Under the pieces are notes generated by a model. It had not been told where the DNA came from, searched no databases, and worked only from the letters and a program-made list of their open reading frames with translations. The translations under genes and the position numbers were made by a program. A stretch of DNA of 64,000 bases. It comes from Tanytarsus gracilentus. Its lineage: Eukaryota; Arthropoda; Insecta; Diptera; Chironomidae. This document shows positions 1 through 9,926 of this stretch, in pieces (position 1 is the first letter of the stretch; every line of letters starts with the position of its first letter). The stretch is from the NCBI GenBank assembly GCA_038502055.1, contig JAXRKN010000040.1, positions 1-64,000 of the forward strand, written 5' to 3'.

Positions 1-542
1 AAGTGAAGGTAAGCATTAACACAAAATAATTATTATAGCAAAAACTTTTTTACCTGAATTAAAGTTTTCAAGCTTTTTTCCCCTCTTAATTTCAATATAC
101 CTTTAAATATTTTTTTTTATTTCAGAGCATAGAATTTTGAGCCAGTGCGACCAGAAAGACAAGAAGACGGGAGAGTGAGAGACGAGGACGACGAGAGTGA
201 GAGACGAAGACGACGAGCACGAGACGAGTGAGAGACGAGCACGACGAAGAGAGCAACCGATACAGTATCATAAAAGTGGTGAGTGATTTTCATAGTTATT
301 AAGTTAGTTTAGACTCTTTAATATCAAAATCTGGTGAAAAAGTAAAGTAAAAGTAATGACGTGAAAGAAATCTTATCGCACTAAAAAAATTTAGTTCAGA
401 AAAAGTTAATGAAAGCCCATAGGGCACAAGAAAATGTTTTAAATGAAAATAGAGTAAAGTCCGCTAGATCTCAGAAAGATAAATATAATAATGATTCAGA
501 TTTTAAAACACAAAAAGCTTAATTGTAATCGGAGATATAAGA
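1..542 (+). other. 5' leader of the Helentron with two candidate introns
   Basis: The stretch reads like a spliced 5' leader. A GTAAGC donor at 9 pairs with a TTTCAG acceptor ending at 125, and a GTGAGT donor at 279 pairs with a TTTAG acceptor ending at 394. The exon between them (126-278) is a GA-rich run built from GAGACGA and GACGACGA motifs with no long frame. The third exon opens the short frame at 409. That it belongs to the Helentron rather than to a host gene cut by the window edge is inference from the continuity of the repeats downstream. No Helitron 5' terminus can be seen, so the element may begin outside the window. Confidence 0.4.
409..522 (+). pseudogene. Detached N-terminal fragment of Helentron ORF1
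   Basis: A 37-residue frame begins just after the acceptor at 394. Its end (KYNNDSDFKTQKA) resembles the core of the 44-residue repeats that follow (DPDFEIKEKLRLANL). This suggests it was once the N-terminus of the Rep/helicase protein and was cut off by frameshifts in the repeat array. Charged (K/R)xxDPxFxxxE-type repeats are, as I recall, common at the N-terminus of arthropod Helitron proteins. It could instead be an upstream ORF of no consequence. Confidence 0.4.
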
Positions 543-544
543 TT

Positions 545-1790
545 GAAAAAAAAGAAACAGACCCAAATTTTGAAATTAAAGAAAAAATTAAGATTAGCTA
601 ATCTTAAGAAAAGTAAAGAATACGATAATGATTTAGAGCATGGGGTCGAAAAAATTAATTCAATTCTTGATTATTTAACAAAAAGAAAGAAACAGACCCA
701 GATTTTTGAAATTAAAGAAAAGTTAAGATTAGCTAATCTTGTAAGTAAAGTACGATAATGATTTAGAGCATAGGGTCGAAAAAATTAATTCAAGTCTTGA
801 TTATTTAAAAAAAAAGAAAGAAACAGACCCGATTTTGAAATTAAAGAAAAGTTAGATTGCTAATCTTATGAAAGTAAGTCGATAATGATTTAGAGCATAG
901 GGTCGAAAAATTAATTCAAGTCTTTGATTATTTAACAAAAGAAAGAAACAGACCCAGATTTTGAAATTAAAGAAAAAATTAAGATTAGCTAATCTTAAAA
1001 AAGTAAAGTACGATAATGATTTAGAGCATAGGGTCGAAAAAATTAATTCAAGTCTTGATTATTTAACAAAAAAAAGAAACAGAAACGGGCCAGATTTTTG
1101 AAATTAATGAAAATTTAAGATTAGCTAATCTTATGAAAGTAAAGTACGATAATGATTTAGAGCATAGGGTCGAAAAAATTAATTCAAGTCTTGATTATTT
1201 AACAAAAAAGAAAGAAACAGACCCAGATTTTTTGAAATTAATGAAAAAGTTAAGATTAGCTAATCTTATGAAAGTAAAGTACGATAATGATTTAGAGCAT
1301 AGGGTCGAAAAAATTAATTCAAGTCTTGATTATTTAACAAAAAAGAAAGAAACAGACCCAAATTTTGAAATTAATGAAAAGTTGGGAAAAGATTAGCTGA
1401 TCTTATGAAAGTAAAGTACGATAATGATTTAGAGCATAGGGTCGAAAAATTAATTCAAGTCTTGATTATTTAACAAAAAAGAAAGAAACAGACCCAGATT
1501 TTTGAAATTAAAGAAAAGTTAAGATTAGCTAATCTTATGAAAGTAAAGTACGATAATGATTTGGTATGAGATTGGGTCGAAAAAATTAATTCAAGTCTTG
1601 ATTATATAACAAAAAAGAAAGAAACAGACCCAGATTTTGAAATTAAAGAAAAATTAAGATTAGCTAATCTTAAAAAAAGTAAAGTACGATAATGATTGAG
1701 AGCAGAGGGTCGAAAAAATTAAGTCAAGTCTTGATTATTTAACTAAAGAAAGAAACAGACCCAAATTTTGCTAAAAATGAAAATATTAGA
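545..1790 (+). repeat. Nine-copy 132-bp coding-type tandem repeat
   Basis: The motif GATTTAGAGCAT, or a near variant, recurs nine times from about 628 to 1693 at steps of about 130-137 bp. The ideal unit is 132 bp (44 codons) and reads KYDNDLEHRVEKIN, then SSLDYLTKKKETDPDF, then EIKEKLRLANL. Two neighbouring units are open in one frame (1133-1396), but most carry one- or two-base indels, chiefly in A runs, so the array as a whole is not translatable. Part of the last unit (ETDPNF, about 1752-1769) runs in frame into the 2707-residue ORF starting at 1803. The array therefore looks like an expanded and decayed N-terminal repeat region of that protein. Confidence 0.85.
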
Positions 1791-1802
1791 GTAACTCGAA
1801 TA

Positions 1803-4800
1803 ATGAAAAAGAAATTTGATTCCAAAAAATTGCTTAAAGATAAAATTAAAGTTCATAAGTCTGAAATTCGTAAAGAAGTGAAAGATGTTAATTTAAATGT
1901 TCAAATGAGTTTTAGAAAAGCACATTCTAAAGATATTAATGCGGTTTTAAATAAGATTGATAATGTTAATTGCGAATTAGATATTAAGAAAGCAAAAGTT
2001 CTGCTTAAATTTATTGAGGAACTTCGGGAAGTTCCAGAAATTGTTTGTTGTTGTTGCGAAGGATTATTTTTTAAAAATAATCCAAGTAAATTTGATTTGA
2101 ATTCTTACCATATTAAGTATAATAAGAAAGCCAAGTACAGTAAAAAAGAAGATAGTCCTTCGGGGTTAAAGTTTCAATCTTACGTGATTAAAAATATAAA
2201 AGAATTTAAAGAAAAGATTGTTGGAATAGATTCAGGCATGATTTGCTCAACTTGTTCTAAAAATTTAATTAATGGTAAAATTCCCTTGTTGAATCCCCAA
2301 TGTGGAGTACGAAGGCCCGAATATTATAATCGGCCGGAAATACTTACAAGTGCAACTGATTTAGAAGCTCTTTTAGTAACCCCAGTTATTCCATTTATGC
2401 AAATCATGTCTCGAACTCCTTTCCAATTAAATCCTCAGTTATTTATTAAGGGCGCGGTTGTTAATATAGTTCCTGATATTTCTCACGTTCTTACTTTACT
2501 TCCCTTACGATTTAACGAAACTTCAGTTGTTCAATTAGATTTTAAACGTAAATTGAATCATGCCAGTTCTTTTTTATTTGACACCATAAGTGTAAAAAAA
2601 GTTTTTGATATATTACATTTTCTCTTGCAAACACCCCTTTATCAAAGATATGGCATTCAAATTAATAATGATGCATTTAAAGATTACGATCCAAATTCCG
2701 TTTCTGATTTGTTAAATTTTATAGTCCCGGCTAAAGGCGAAAAGCCTAATTATATACCCATTAATAATAGTAAGAATTCAAATCAAGTTAACGAAAAGAA
2801 AGATAATGATAATTATAAAATTAGAGTAGAGAAGGAAGTGGAAAAAGATAAGCAAAGCGGTCAAAATGATGAAATTCACAAGAATCTTTTAATATTTCAA
2901 AATTACTTTTTTATTCAAAACGATAAAAAAGTTATATTTGAATATAGATCAATGTCCTCATTGAATAGTCTTTTTCATGCATTTTTTGGTAGTTGCCAAC
3001 TTGATTTAAAGTTTAAAGAATTGTTAAAACAAGAAAATTGTGAATTTTTGAAGTTTGTATGTGGTTGTTTAGACAGAAATATTTGGGATGAAATGGAATA
3101 TTTAGTATCAGAATGGGTTATTTTTATAAATCAAAAATTTCCAAAGACAACTCCCAATTTTTCTGAAAATCGCGATGATTTTAATACGTTTAAAGATATG
3201 AAATTTAATGCTGGGTTCATTTTAGAACAGTTTTTAGAACACGATTTTTATTCATTTCGAAAGCAATTGTATTGTAATAATTGTAAAGTAGGGTTTTCAC
3301 AAAAAACTTTTGCACTTTTTAAAGTTTTAAATGTTGATAAAGATTTTAATAACACTTTGAGAAAACAATTGCTTTCGTATGAATCTTTGAGTAAAGAAGA
3401 AATTGAAACAATGAAAAATTGCATGGAATGTGGTTCAAATAATTTAAAATCAGATAAAGTAGAGTTTAAATTGGAAGATATAATTTTAATTCATGTCGTA
3501 AATTCAGAAGCCATTAAAATTAACAAAACTTTTTATTCAAATTTGTTCAACCACATTCCAATTCAGTTAAATTTGGGCGAAAATAATATTTTTGAGTTAA
3601 AGTTTTTGATTCACGAAGATGTGAAACAGGTAGTTCCATTCATTAGACATGAAGATAAATTTATTGAATTAAATGATGTTCTTTTTGAAGAAAAATATGT
3701 AGATTCTAAAACTTTAAAAGTGAACCCAGTATTACTTGCATATGTTAAAATAGATTCTAAATTAGTTTTTAAGACGAACGTTTCTCCTAAACCAAAATTG
3801 GATGAAATTGATGCATCCGATTTTGATTTAGAAGATTACGAAATTAAAGAAATTAAGGATATTCACAATTTGCTTGAAAATTTACCTGAATTGCTACCTG
3901 AAGATTTTTTAGATAGTTTAAATGAAGAAAGAGATGAAGATGAAATCCTTTCCGATGAAGAGTTAGAAAATCCCGAAAAAAATGAACATATTTTAGTTTT
4001 TCCAAATGTTACTCAAGAAAGAATTCAAAATTACGTTAAAAATCATAATCCAGATATTAAACAAGCTTTTAATGATGTTTTAGTAGTTGCTCCCGGTCAA
4101 GGCCTTAAGCCTGAGCCTGCTTGTAAATTTCTTGATTATGATGCGATTTGTTTTCCAAAAGCTTATTGTGGATATCCTCAAGAATATGACGGCATTCATT
4201 ATTCTTGTAGATTTATTTCGTATACTCGCGCTATTAGAAATGAAATAAACCATTGGGATAGATCGCGTTTTGGCCCGCGAGAAATTTTATTTAAATTTAA
4301 AGAAAAAGTTAAGAGAGATTTAGGCAGTGCCATTACTACTGCTTTACGTAAAACTAAAGCAGAAAACTTGACAAAGAAGGATATTAAAAATCCTGAAAAG
4401 ATAGGGCATTTGATTTCCAAAAATATTGCATATAAAATTTTACCCCAAGTTAGAACCAGTAATGAATATTTGTTAAAGAAAGAGCATAGAGCAAAGCAAA
4501 TGATTCGTCAATTTGGACTATGCTCTTTCTTTTTTACCTTAAGTATATCAGAAGCAAATGCCCCAGAATTTTTAAAACAAGCTTATAAAAATATTTTCCA
4601 TAAAGATATATCTCTCGTTGAAGCTAGTAATCTAAGTCAAGATATTAAATCCCAGTTAGTTCGAGATGATCCTGTGCTAGCCACAGAGTTTATTAATCAT
4701 CGGTCAAAAGCGTTTTTAAATTTTGTAAAAAATCCCAATGGTTTATTTGGTAAAAATTATGTTGATCATTTTATGTGTAGATCTGAAATTCAGATGAGGG

Positions 4801-7800
4801 GTTCAATTCATTATCATTATGTTTTGTGGTGTAAAGATGCGCCAGTTTTAATTCCATATCCTAAGACTTTAGATATTAAAGAAGAAAATGAAACCCGTGT
4901 TATTGATTTCTTAGATCAATTTGTTAGCACAAAGTTTTTAGAAAATAATCCAAATATGAAATTTCAAATTCATAGACATACCCATAGTTGTTATAAAAAT
5001 AAGAGTAAAAAATGCCGGTTTCATTTTCCTCGCTATGTAGCTCATAGAACAATGATTTTATATCCCCATAAAGATCCAAAATTTATAACGAAAGAAAGAC
5101 TAGCAATTTTAGTTAAAATTAAAGAAAAAATGAATTACTATAAGAAAAATAATGTCTTAGAATCATTCGATAAAATGTTAAGCGATTTAAATCTGAGTAT
5201 GACTGAATATTACGATTGCATTAGATGTGAGGTTTTCAAAATTTTAATTATTTACAAGAGGGAAACTAATGCGGTCATGGTTAATAATTATAATCCCATT
5301 TTGTTAGATAGTTTAGAAAATAACCATGACCTTCAATTTATAATTGACGCTTATGCTGCAATTCATTATCTTTTCAAATATTGCTTAAAAGTAGATGAGG
5401 GTGTAAATTTTTTGATTGAAAAAGCAATAGAAGAATGTAGAAACGGCAATAAGACTGTTCAAGAAACTTTTAAAAGTGTTGCAAATGTTTTCCATAATAC
5501 CTCATGCATAAGCGTTCAGCAAGCTGTTCAAGAAATTAAGGGTTATTCAATTGTTTGTTTTAGTGAAGATGAAAAATTTATTAATACTAATTTGCCTCAA
5601 GATCGTTCATATTTAATCAAACCAGATGAAGAACTTGACTTATTAGAAGATGATTCTAAAGACATTTATGTTAAAGGTTTTATTCAAGAATATGCTCAAA
5701 GACCCAAAGAATTAGAAAAGCTAACTTTAGCTGATTTTGCGGCTTGGTATTTTAAGACCAAGAAATCTAAAAAAAAGAATTTTAATTGTGATAATAATGA
5801 AGAAAGTTCAGGGGATGAAAATGATGAGCAAGAATTAGAAAATGATAAAATTGCTAGTCTTTCTGAATTGTACAGTAAAAGATCCCGCCCGAAAGTAATT
5901 CGATTTGTAAATTATAAGCAAGAATTTGATCCCAATAATTATTATCGCGAAAAAGTAATGCTGTATCTCCCTTGGAGAGATGAAGAAAGAGATCTTTTAA
6001 ATTTTGCTAAGGTTAGGGAAACTTTTGAAAAAAACAAAGATGAAATTTTTAACAAATATGCCGAATATAACGTTATAACTGAAGAATGTTTAGAAGCTCT
6101 TAAAGAACGGGTTCTTTCCAATTTAAGTTTTGAGAAACAAGAAGAAATTCAAAATTTTTTAGATGAGGGTTTGAGTGATAATGATGAAATTGATATTTAT
6201 GAAGAGTTGGGAATTGCAAATGGGGAAAAAAAGTCTAAAAAGAAAATTTCTAAAGATAAAGATAAGGGGAAATCAGTTTATGCACTCAAACAACCTCCAT
6301 TAATTAATAGAGTAAATTTGTGGGAAAGAATTTGTGGGTTAAATGAAAAACAGCAAGAAATTGTTTTCCATATTTTCCATTTGATTAGTACTAAACAAGA
6401 AACTGATTGTGATAAGGGAACTAAAATCATTCTTCAGGGTAAAGCGGGTGTCGGTAAAACTTTTGTAATTAATGTTATAAATGAGTTAGTTAATGATTAT
6501 TTCAATCGAATTGAGGGGACAGATTTTAAATCAAACAAGACTCTTTTGTGCGCTCCAACGGGGATTGCAGCATTTCTTATAAATGGCTTAACCATTCATA
6601 GTGCTTTTGCAATTGACACTAGATTTCGTAAACATATTGTTAAATTAAGTGATGATTTGATTGGTCTTATGCGTAAAGAACATAAAGATGTTAAAGTAAT
6701 AATTGCGGATGAATATTCAATGATCTCTAGAAATTTAAGAATTAATATGGATAAGAGGTGTAGAGAAATTTATGGCATTAATAATAAGAGTTTTGGGGGT
6801 AGAATTGTAATTTTTGCGGGCGATCTTTACCAATTACCCCCAGTTAATGATAAACCCATATATGCATTTAGTGATTATAATAATGTTAATGATTTCCTTT
6901 TCGATCAAGTTTGGTATGAATTTGAATTTTTTGAATTAAATGAGGGGGTACGTCAAAAAAATAAAGTTTATCAAGCCCTTTTAGATGATTTTGCTCTCGG
7001 TAAATTAAGTAAAGAACATGCTAATTTTTTAAAGAAAAGAATTTTTAAATCTGAAAAAGACGTACCCGAAGATGCTATATGGGTTTATTATAGTAATAAA
7101 GAAGTAAATGAATTTAATGAAAATAAATTTGCTAAAGCCCCAGGTCCCTCTTATGAATCAATTGCCATAGATACTGTACATATTGCCGATAGTAAAGATA
7201 AAGAAAATAATTGTAAGAATTCAATTGAAGCTAACAAGAAAGAAATTGCGAAAGAATATGCCAAAGATAAGAGTCAAAACACAAAAATGCGATATAAGTT
7301 AGTTTTAAAATGCGGTCTTAGATATAAGTTAACTTCCAATGTAAGTGTTGCCGATGGTTTAGCAAAATCGGCAATGGGTACATTGAGAAGAATCGATTTT
7401 GACAAACAAACAAATAACCCTGCCATAGTTTGGTTAGAATTTCAATATTCTAATGTCGGTCTTGTAGCAAGACAGTCATGTTTAGAGTTTATGAAAGAAA
7501 ATAAGATTTCCGAAAAGTTAGTCCCATTAAAATTTTATTCAGAAACAATAACTGATGCTTTTAATATCTCTATTAAAATCCATCATGAAACAATTAGAAA
7601 ACAATTTCCAATTACTCTTTGTGAGGCTAGCACTTTGCATAGTACTCAGGGGCTAACTTTAAATAAAATTTGCATAGATAGTAGAAAGCGAGAACTTTCT
7701 ACGGCATTAGGTTATGTTGGTTTGTCAAGATGCGATTATGAGGGGTTATATCTTCTTGGTAAAATCCCTGAACCAAAATCCAGATCCCAAACTTTAGTTA

Positions 7801-9926
7801 ATGAAATGTATAGATTAAGAAATGCGGCCCAATTAAAATTATCTTTTTATAATTTTGAGCAGGATCTCGGGGTTAAAATTGTGTATCATAATGTAAATTC
7901 TTATAAAGCTCATGGAATGAATGTTAACGCTTTAAATTGGTATTGGAAAGCCGATATCATAATTTTATCTGAAACCAATGTATTTAGTTCTGAAGAAGTT
8001 AAAGTTCGTAATGATTTTAAAGTAGTTTTTCCGTTAAAAGAAAGTTTAAATCAAAGTAAAAAACGTTCCATGGGCTTAATAATTATGTGTAGAAATAGTT
8101 GTAGTATTAAGAACCTCTCTGAACCAAATATTATAAGTAATGCTAAAAATACTTATCATATCGATTTGAGATCATTTGAAGTTGAAAATTTCCTAATTAT
8201 TACTGGTTATTGTTCTCCCAAAGCCCCGATTGAAAAATTAAAAATTGAAGTTTTAAGATTATTAAAAAATAAGCCAGAAAATTTTGAAGTAACTTTAATG
8301 GGTGATTTCAATCAAGATTTAAAAAAATTGCAAAACAGTAACTCTTTCCATAAATTATTAATAGATAAAAACTTGATCAATTTACTTAATGATTCAATAA
8401 CTAATAATGCCGGTTCTCAAATTGATATTGTTTTTTCTACCTGCAAAAGTAGTTATGCCGGTACATTTGCTTCTTATTTTTCTGATCATTTTGCAATTTT
8501 CTTTCAAACTTCCATTGATCCCCATAAACTTTCCGTTAAAGATAAAGAGTTTTTCATAAATCTAAATAAGAAATCAAATGATCTTAAATCGAAAGATGAA
8601 GTTTTATTAATTCCTTTTAAATATGATGTTATTAAACCCGAAAATATTAAAACCGGTATCTTGGGAAATGTTTTGTTTAAAAATGAGATTAGTTCTAAAG
8701 TAAATGTAAATGGAAGGTTGCAAAACGTTAAATTTTACAATTTGAGTTCTTTCAACTCAGTTTTAAGTTCTTTTCTTGCTCTTTATAACTACACTAAAGT
8801 TTTTCAATCGCTTGTTCAAGGTTTAGAAATGGAATATCCTTTTTTCAAATTTGTCTTAGATATTCATGAAAATATTAATAATTTTAAATTTAATAAGAGT
8901 AAAGAGTGGATTAAATTTTTAATAGAACATTTCCCAAATACTTGTAATGAAATTTTTAATAATAGTAAAGATATGAGTAATGAACTTTTTACAATAGTTG
9001 TAAACTTTTTGACAAATTGGCAAATTTTATTTGATAAAGTAGATCATGCATGGGTGTCTTGGGAAAGAAAATTAGTTAAATGTGTTCCATGTTTGAATGT
9101 CTCAGATCTAAAGCAAGAAACAATGATTGAATTGAAGCTTTCTAAATCCGAGTTGACCTCCAATTTGGAATCTAAAATTCAATCTTTAGTTTTATCCAAC
9201 CCTTTTATTTGTAATAATTGTGGAAGTGAAATTGAAACAAATTTATCAATGATTGTATTTTCTCCTTTAATTCTTGTAAATATTTTGTTAACTGACAAAC
9301 TAGATTCAAAAGTTTCAATTGATAAAATTCCAAGAAGAATTGTTTTAAATAATAATAGTTATGAATTAAAGATAGTTCTTTGCAAAGTTAATAATCATCC
9401 AAAATCTTTTTATAGAATAGTTGATAATTATTTTCTTGAAATGGATGATAAATCAAATTTTGAAACAGTTTTAAAAAATTGCAAAGAATTAGTTGAAGTT
9501 AAAATTTTGATGTTTATTAAATGCGAAAGTCAGTTGTTAGAATGTAAAGAAGAAAATACAATTATACATAAATTTGAAAATTCATTAATTGAAAATTTGC
9601 CAATTTTGCAAGAAAAAATGTCTATTGACGAAACTTCTGATGAATCTTTTATTCAATCAATTGAGAATAGTTTAGATGATAAGAGTTGCGAACATTTAAG
9701 TAAAAAGATTAAAATCGATCCAGAATTGCACATTGTTGAGAAGTCTGTAAAATTCCGTAAAGAAATTTTCCTAGAACCCTTAAAGACTCAGTTAGAAATT
9801 TGCAAAGAAAAAAGTGAAATAATTCCTAAAGTAAAAAGTAACGTAACAATTTTTAATTTTGAAGGTGCCATTCTTGGCGATGTCCCATTTCCAAATAGAT
9901 TTGATGCTTATATTAGTCTTTTTTAA
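1803..9926 (+). CDS. Helentron ORF1: Rep, PIF1-like helicase, endonuclease, two USP-like domains
   Basis: A 2707-residue transposition protein of the Helitron2/Helentron class, expected to nick, unwind and transfer single-stranded DNA. Visible parts in order: Cys clusters near residues 82-85 and 147 with a DUF6570-like block to about 300; a USP-like domain (361-655) with Ser385 at the Cys position and no His box; Rep, with the HUH-type motif IHYHYVLW (His1003, His1005) and the two-tyrosine motif YLFKYCLK (Tyr1189, Tyr1193); a PIF1-like helicase with Walker A GKAGVGKT (1546-1553), ADEYSM, GDLYQLPPV and HSTQGLTL; an EEP endonuclease (about 2025-2240) with SETN, GDFNQD (2167-2172) and SDH (2227-2229). 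A second USP-like domain (2300-2580) has Ser2315 at the Cys position but keeps a His. The frame is free of internal stops over 8.1 kb. The terminal endonuclease is what marks Helentrons among Helitrons. The true N-terminus probably lay further upstream. Confidence 0.93.
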   Translation: MKKKFDSKKLLKDKIKVHKSEIRKEVKDVNLNVQMSFRKAHSKDINAVLNKIDNVNCELDIKKAKVLLKFIEELREVPEIVCCCCEGLFFKNNPSKFDLNSYHIKYNKKAKYSKKEDSPSGLKFQSYVIKNIKEFKEKIVGIDSGMICSTCSKNLINGKIPLLNPQCGVRRPEYYNRPEILTSATDLEALLVTPVIPFMQIMSRTPFQLNPQLFIKGAVVNIVPDISHVLTLLPLRFNETSVVQLDFKRKLNHASSFLFDTISVKKVFDILHFLLQTPLYQRYGIQINNDAFKDYDPNSVSDLLNFIVPAKGEKPNYIPINNSKNSNQVNEKKDNDNYKIRVEKEVEKDKQSGQNDEIHKNLLIFQNYFFIQNDKKVIFEYRSMSSLNSLFHAFFGSCQLDLKFKELLKQENCEFLKFVCGCLDRNIWDEMEYLVSEWVIFINQKFPKTTPNFSENRDDFNTFKDMKFNAGFILEQFLEHDFYSFRKQLYCNNCKVGFSQKTFALFKVLNVDKDFNNTLRKQLLSYESLSKEEIETMKNCMECGSNNLKSDKVEFKLEDIILIHVVNSEAIKINKTFYSNLFNHIPIQLNLGENNIFELKFLIHEDVKQVVPFIRHEDKFIELNDVLFEEKYVDSKTLKVNPVLLAYVKIDSKLVFKTNVSPKPKLDEIDASDFDLEDYEIKEIKDIHNLLENLPELLPEDFLDSLNEERDEDEILSDEELENPEKNEHILVFPNVTQERIQNYVKNHNPDIKQAFNDVLVVAPGQGLKPEPACKFLDYDAICFPKAYCGYPQEYDGIHYSCRFISYTRAIRNEINHWDRSRFGPREILFKFKEKVKRDLGSAITTALRKTKAENLTKKDIKNPEKIGHLISKNIAYKILPQVRTSNEYLLKKEHRAKQMIRQFGLCSFFFTLSISEANAPEFLKQAYKNIFHKDISLVEASNLSQDIKSQLVRDDPVLATEFINHRSKAFLNFVKNPNGLFGKNYVDHFMCRSEIQMRGSIHYHYVLWCKDAPVLIPYPKTLDIKEENETRVIDFLDQFVSTKFLENNPNMKFQIHRHTHSCYKNKSKKCRFHFPRYVAHRTMILYPHKDPKFITKERLAILVKIKEKMNYYKKNNVLESFDKMLSDLNLSMTEYYDCIRCEVFKILIIYKRETNAVMVNNYNPILLDSLENNHDLQFIIDAYAAIHYLFKYCLKVDEGVNFLIEKAIEECRNGNKTVQETFKSVANVFHNTSCISVQQAVQEIKGYSIVCFSEDEKFINTNLPQDRSYLIKPDEELDLLEDDSKDIYVKGFIQEYAQRPKELEKLTLADFAAWYFKTKKSKKKNFNCDNNEESSGDENDEQELENDKIASLSELYSKRSRPKVIRFVNYKQEFDPNNYYREKVMLYLPWRDEERDLLNFAKVRETFEKNKDEIFNKYAEYNVITEECLEALKERVLSNLSFEKQEEIQNFLDEGLSDNDEIDIYEELGIANGEKKSKKKISKDKDKGKSVYALKQPPLINRVNLWERICGLNEKQQEIVFHIFHLISTKQETDCDKGTKIILQGKAGVGKTFVINVINELVNDYFNRIEGTDFKSNKTLLCAPTGIAAFLINGLTIHSAFAIDTRFRKHIVKLSDDLIGLMRKEHKDVKVIIADEYSMISRNLRINMDKRCREIYGINNKSFGGRIVIFAGDLYQLPPVNDKPIYAFSDYNNVNDFLFDQVWYEFEFFELNEGVRQKNKVYQALLDDFALGKLSKEHANFLKKRIFKSEKDVPEDAIWVYYSNKEVNEFNENKFAKAPGPSYESIAIDTVHIADSKDKENNCKNSIEANKKEIAKEYAKDKSQNTKMRYKLVLKCGLRYKLTSNVSVADGLAKSAMGTLRRIDFDKQTNNPAIVWLEFQYSNVGLVARQSCLEFMKENKISEKLVPLKFYSETITDAFNISIKIHHETIRKQFPITLCEASTLHSTQGLTLNKICIDSRKRELSTALGYVGLSRCDYEGLYLLGKIPEPKSRSQTLVNEMYRLRNAAQLKLSFYNFEQDLGVKIVYHNVNSYKAHGMNVNALNWYWKADIIILSETNVFSSEEVKVRNDFKVVFPLKESLNQSKKRSMGLIIMCRNSCSIKNLSEPNIISNAKNTYHIDLRSFEVENFLIITGYCSPKAPIEKLKIEVLRLLKNKPENFEVTLMGDFNQDLKKLQNSNSFHKLLIDKNLINLLNDSITNNAGSQIDIVFSTCKSSYAGTFASYFSDHFAIFFQTSIDPHKLSVKDKEFFINLNKKSNDLKSKDEVLLIPFKYDVIKPENIKTGILGNVLFKNEISSKVNVNGRLQNVKFYNLSSFNSVLSSFLALYNYTKVFQSLVQGLEMEYPFFKFVLDIHENINNFKFNKSKEWIKFLIEHFPNTCNEIFNNSKDMSNELFTIVVNFLTNWQILFDKVDHAWVSWERKLVKCVPCLNVSDLKQETMIELKLSKSELTSNLESKIQSLVLSNPFICNNCGSEIETNLSMIVFSPLILVNILLTDKLDSKVSIDKIPRRIVLNNNSYELKIVLCKVNNHPKSFYRIVDNYFLEMDDKSNFETVLKNCKELVEVKILMFIKCESQLLECKEENTIIHKFENSLIENLPILQEKMSIDETSDESFIQSIENSLDDKSCEHLSKKIKIDPELHIVEKSVKFRKEIFLEPLKTQLEICKEKSEIIPKVKSNVTIFNFEGAILGDVPFPNRFDAYISLF

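Noticed and set aside
4199..4420. Minus-strand frame inside Helentron ORF1
   Set aside because: It is a shadow of the Rep-coding frame, with codon content dictated by the opposite strand.
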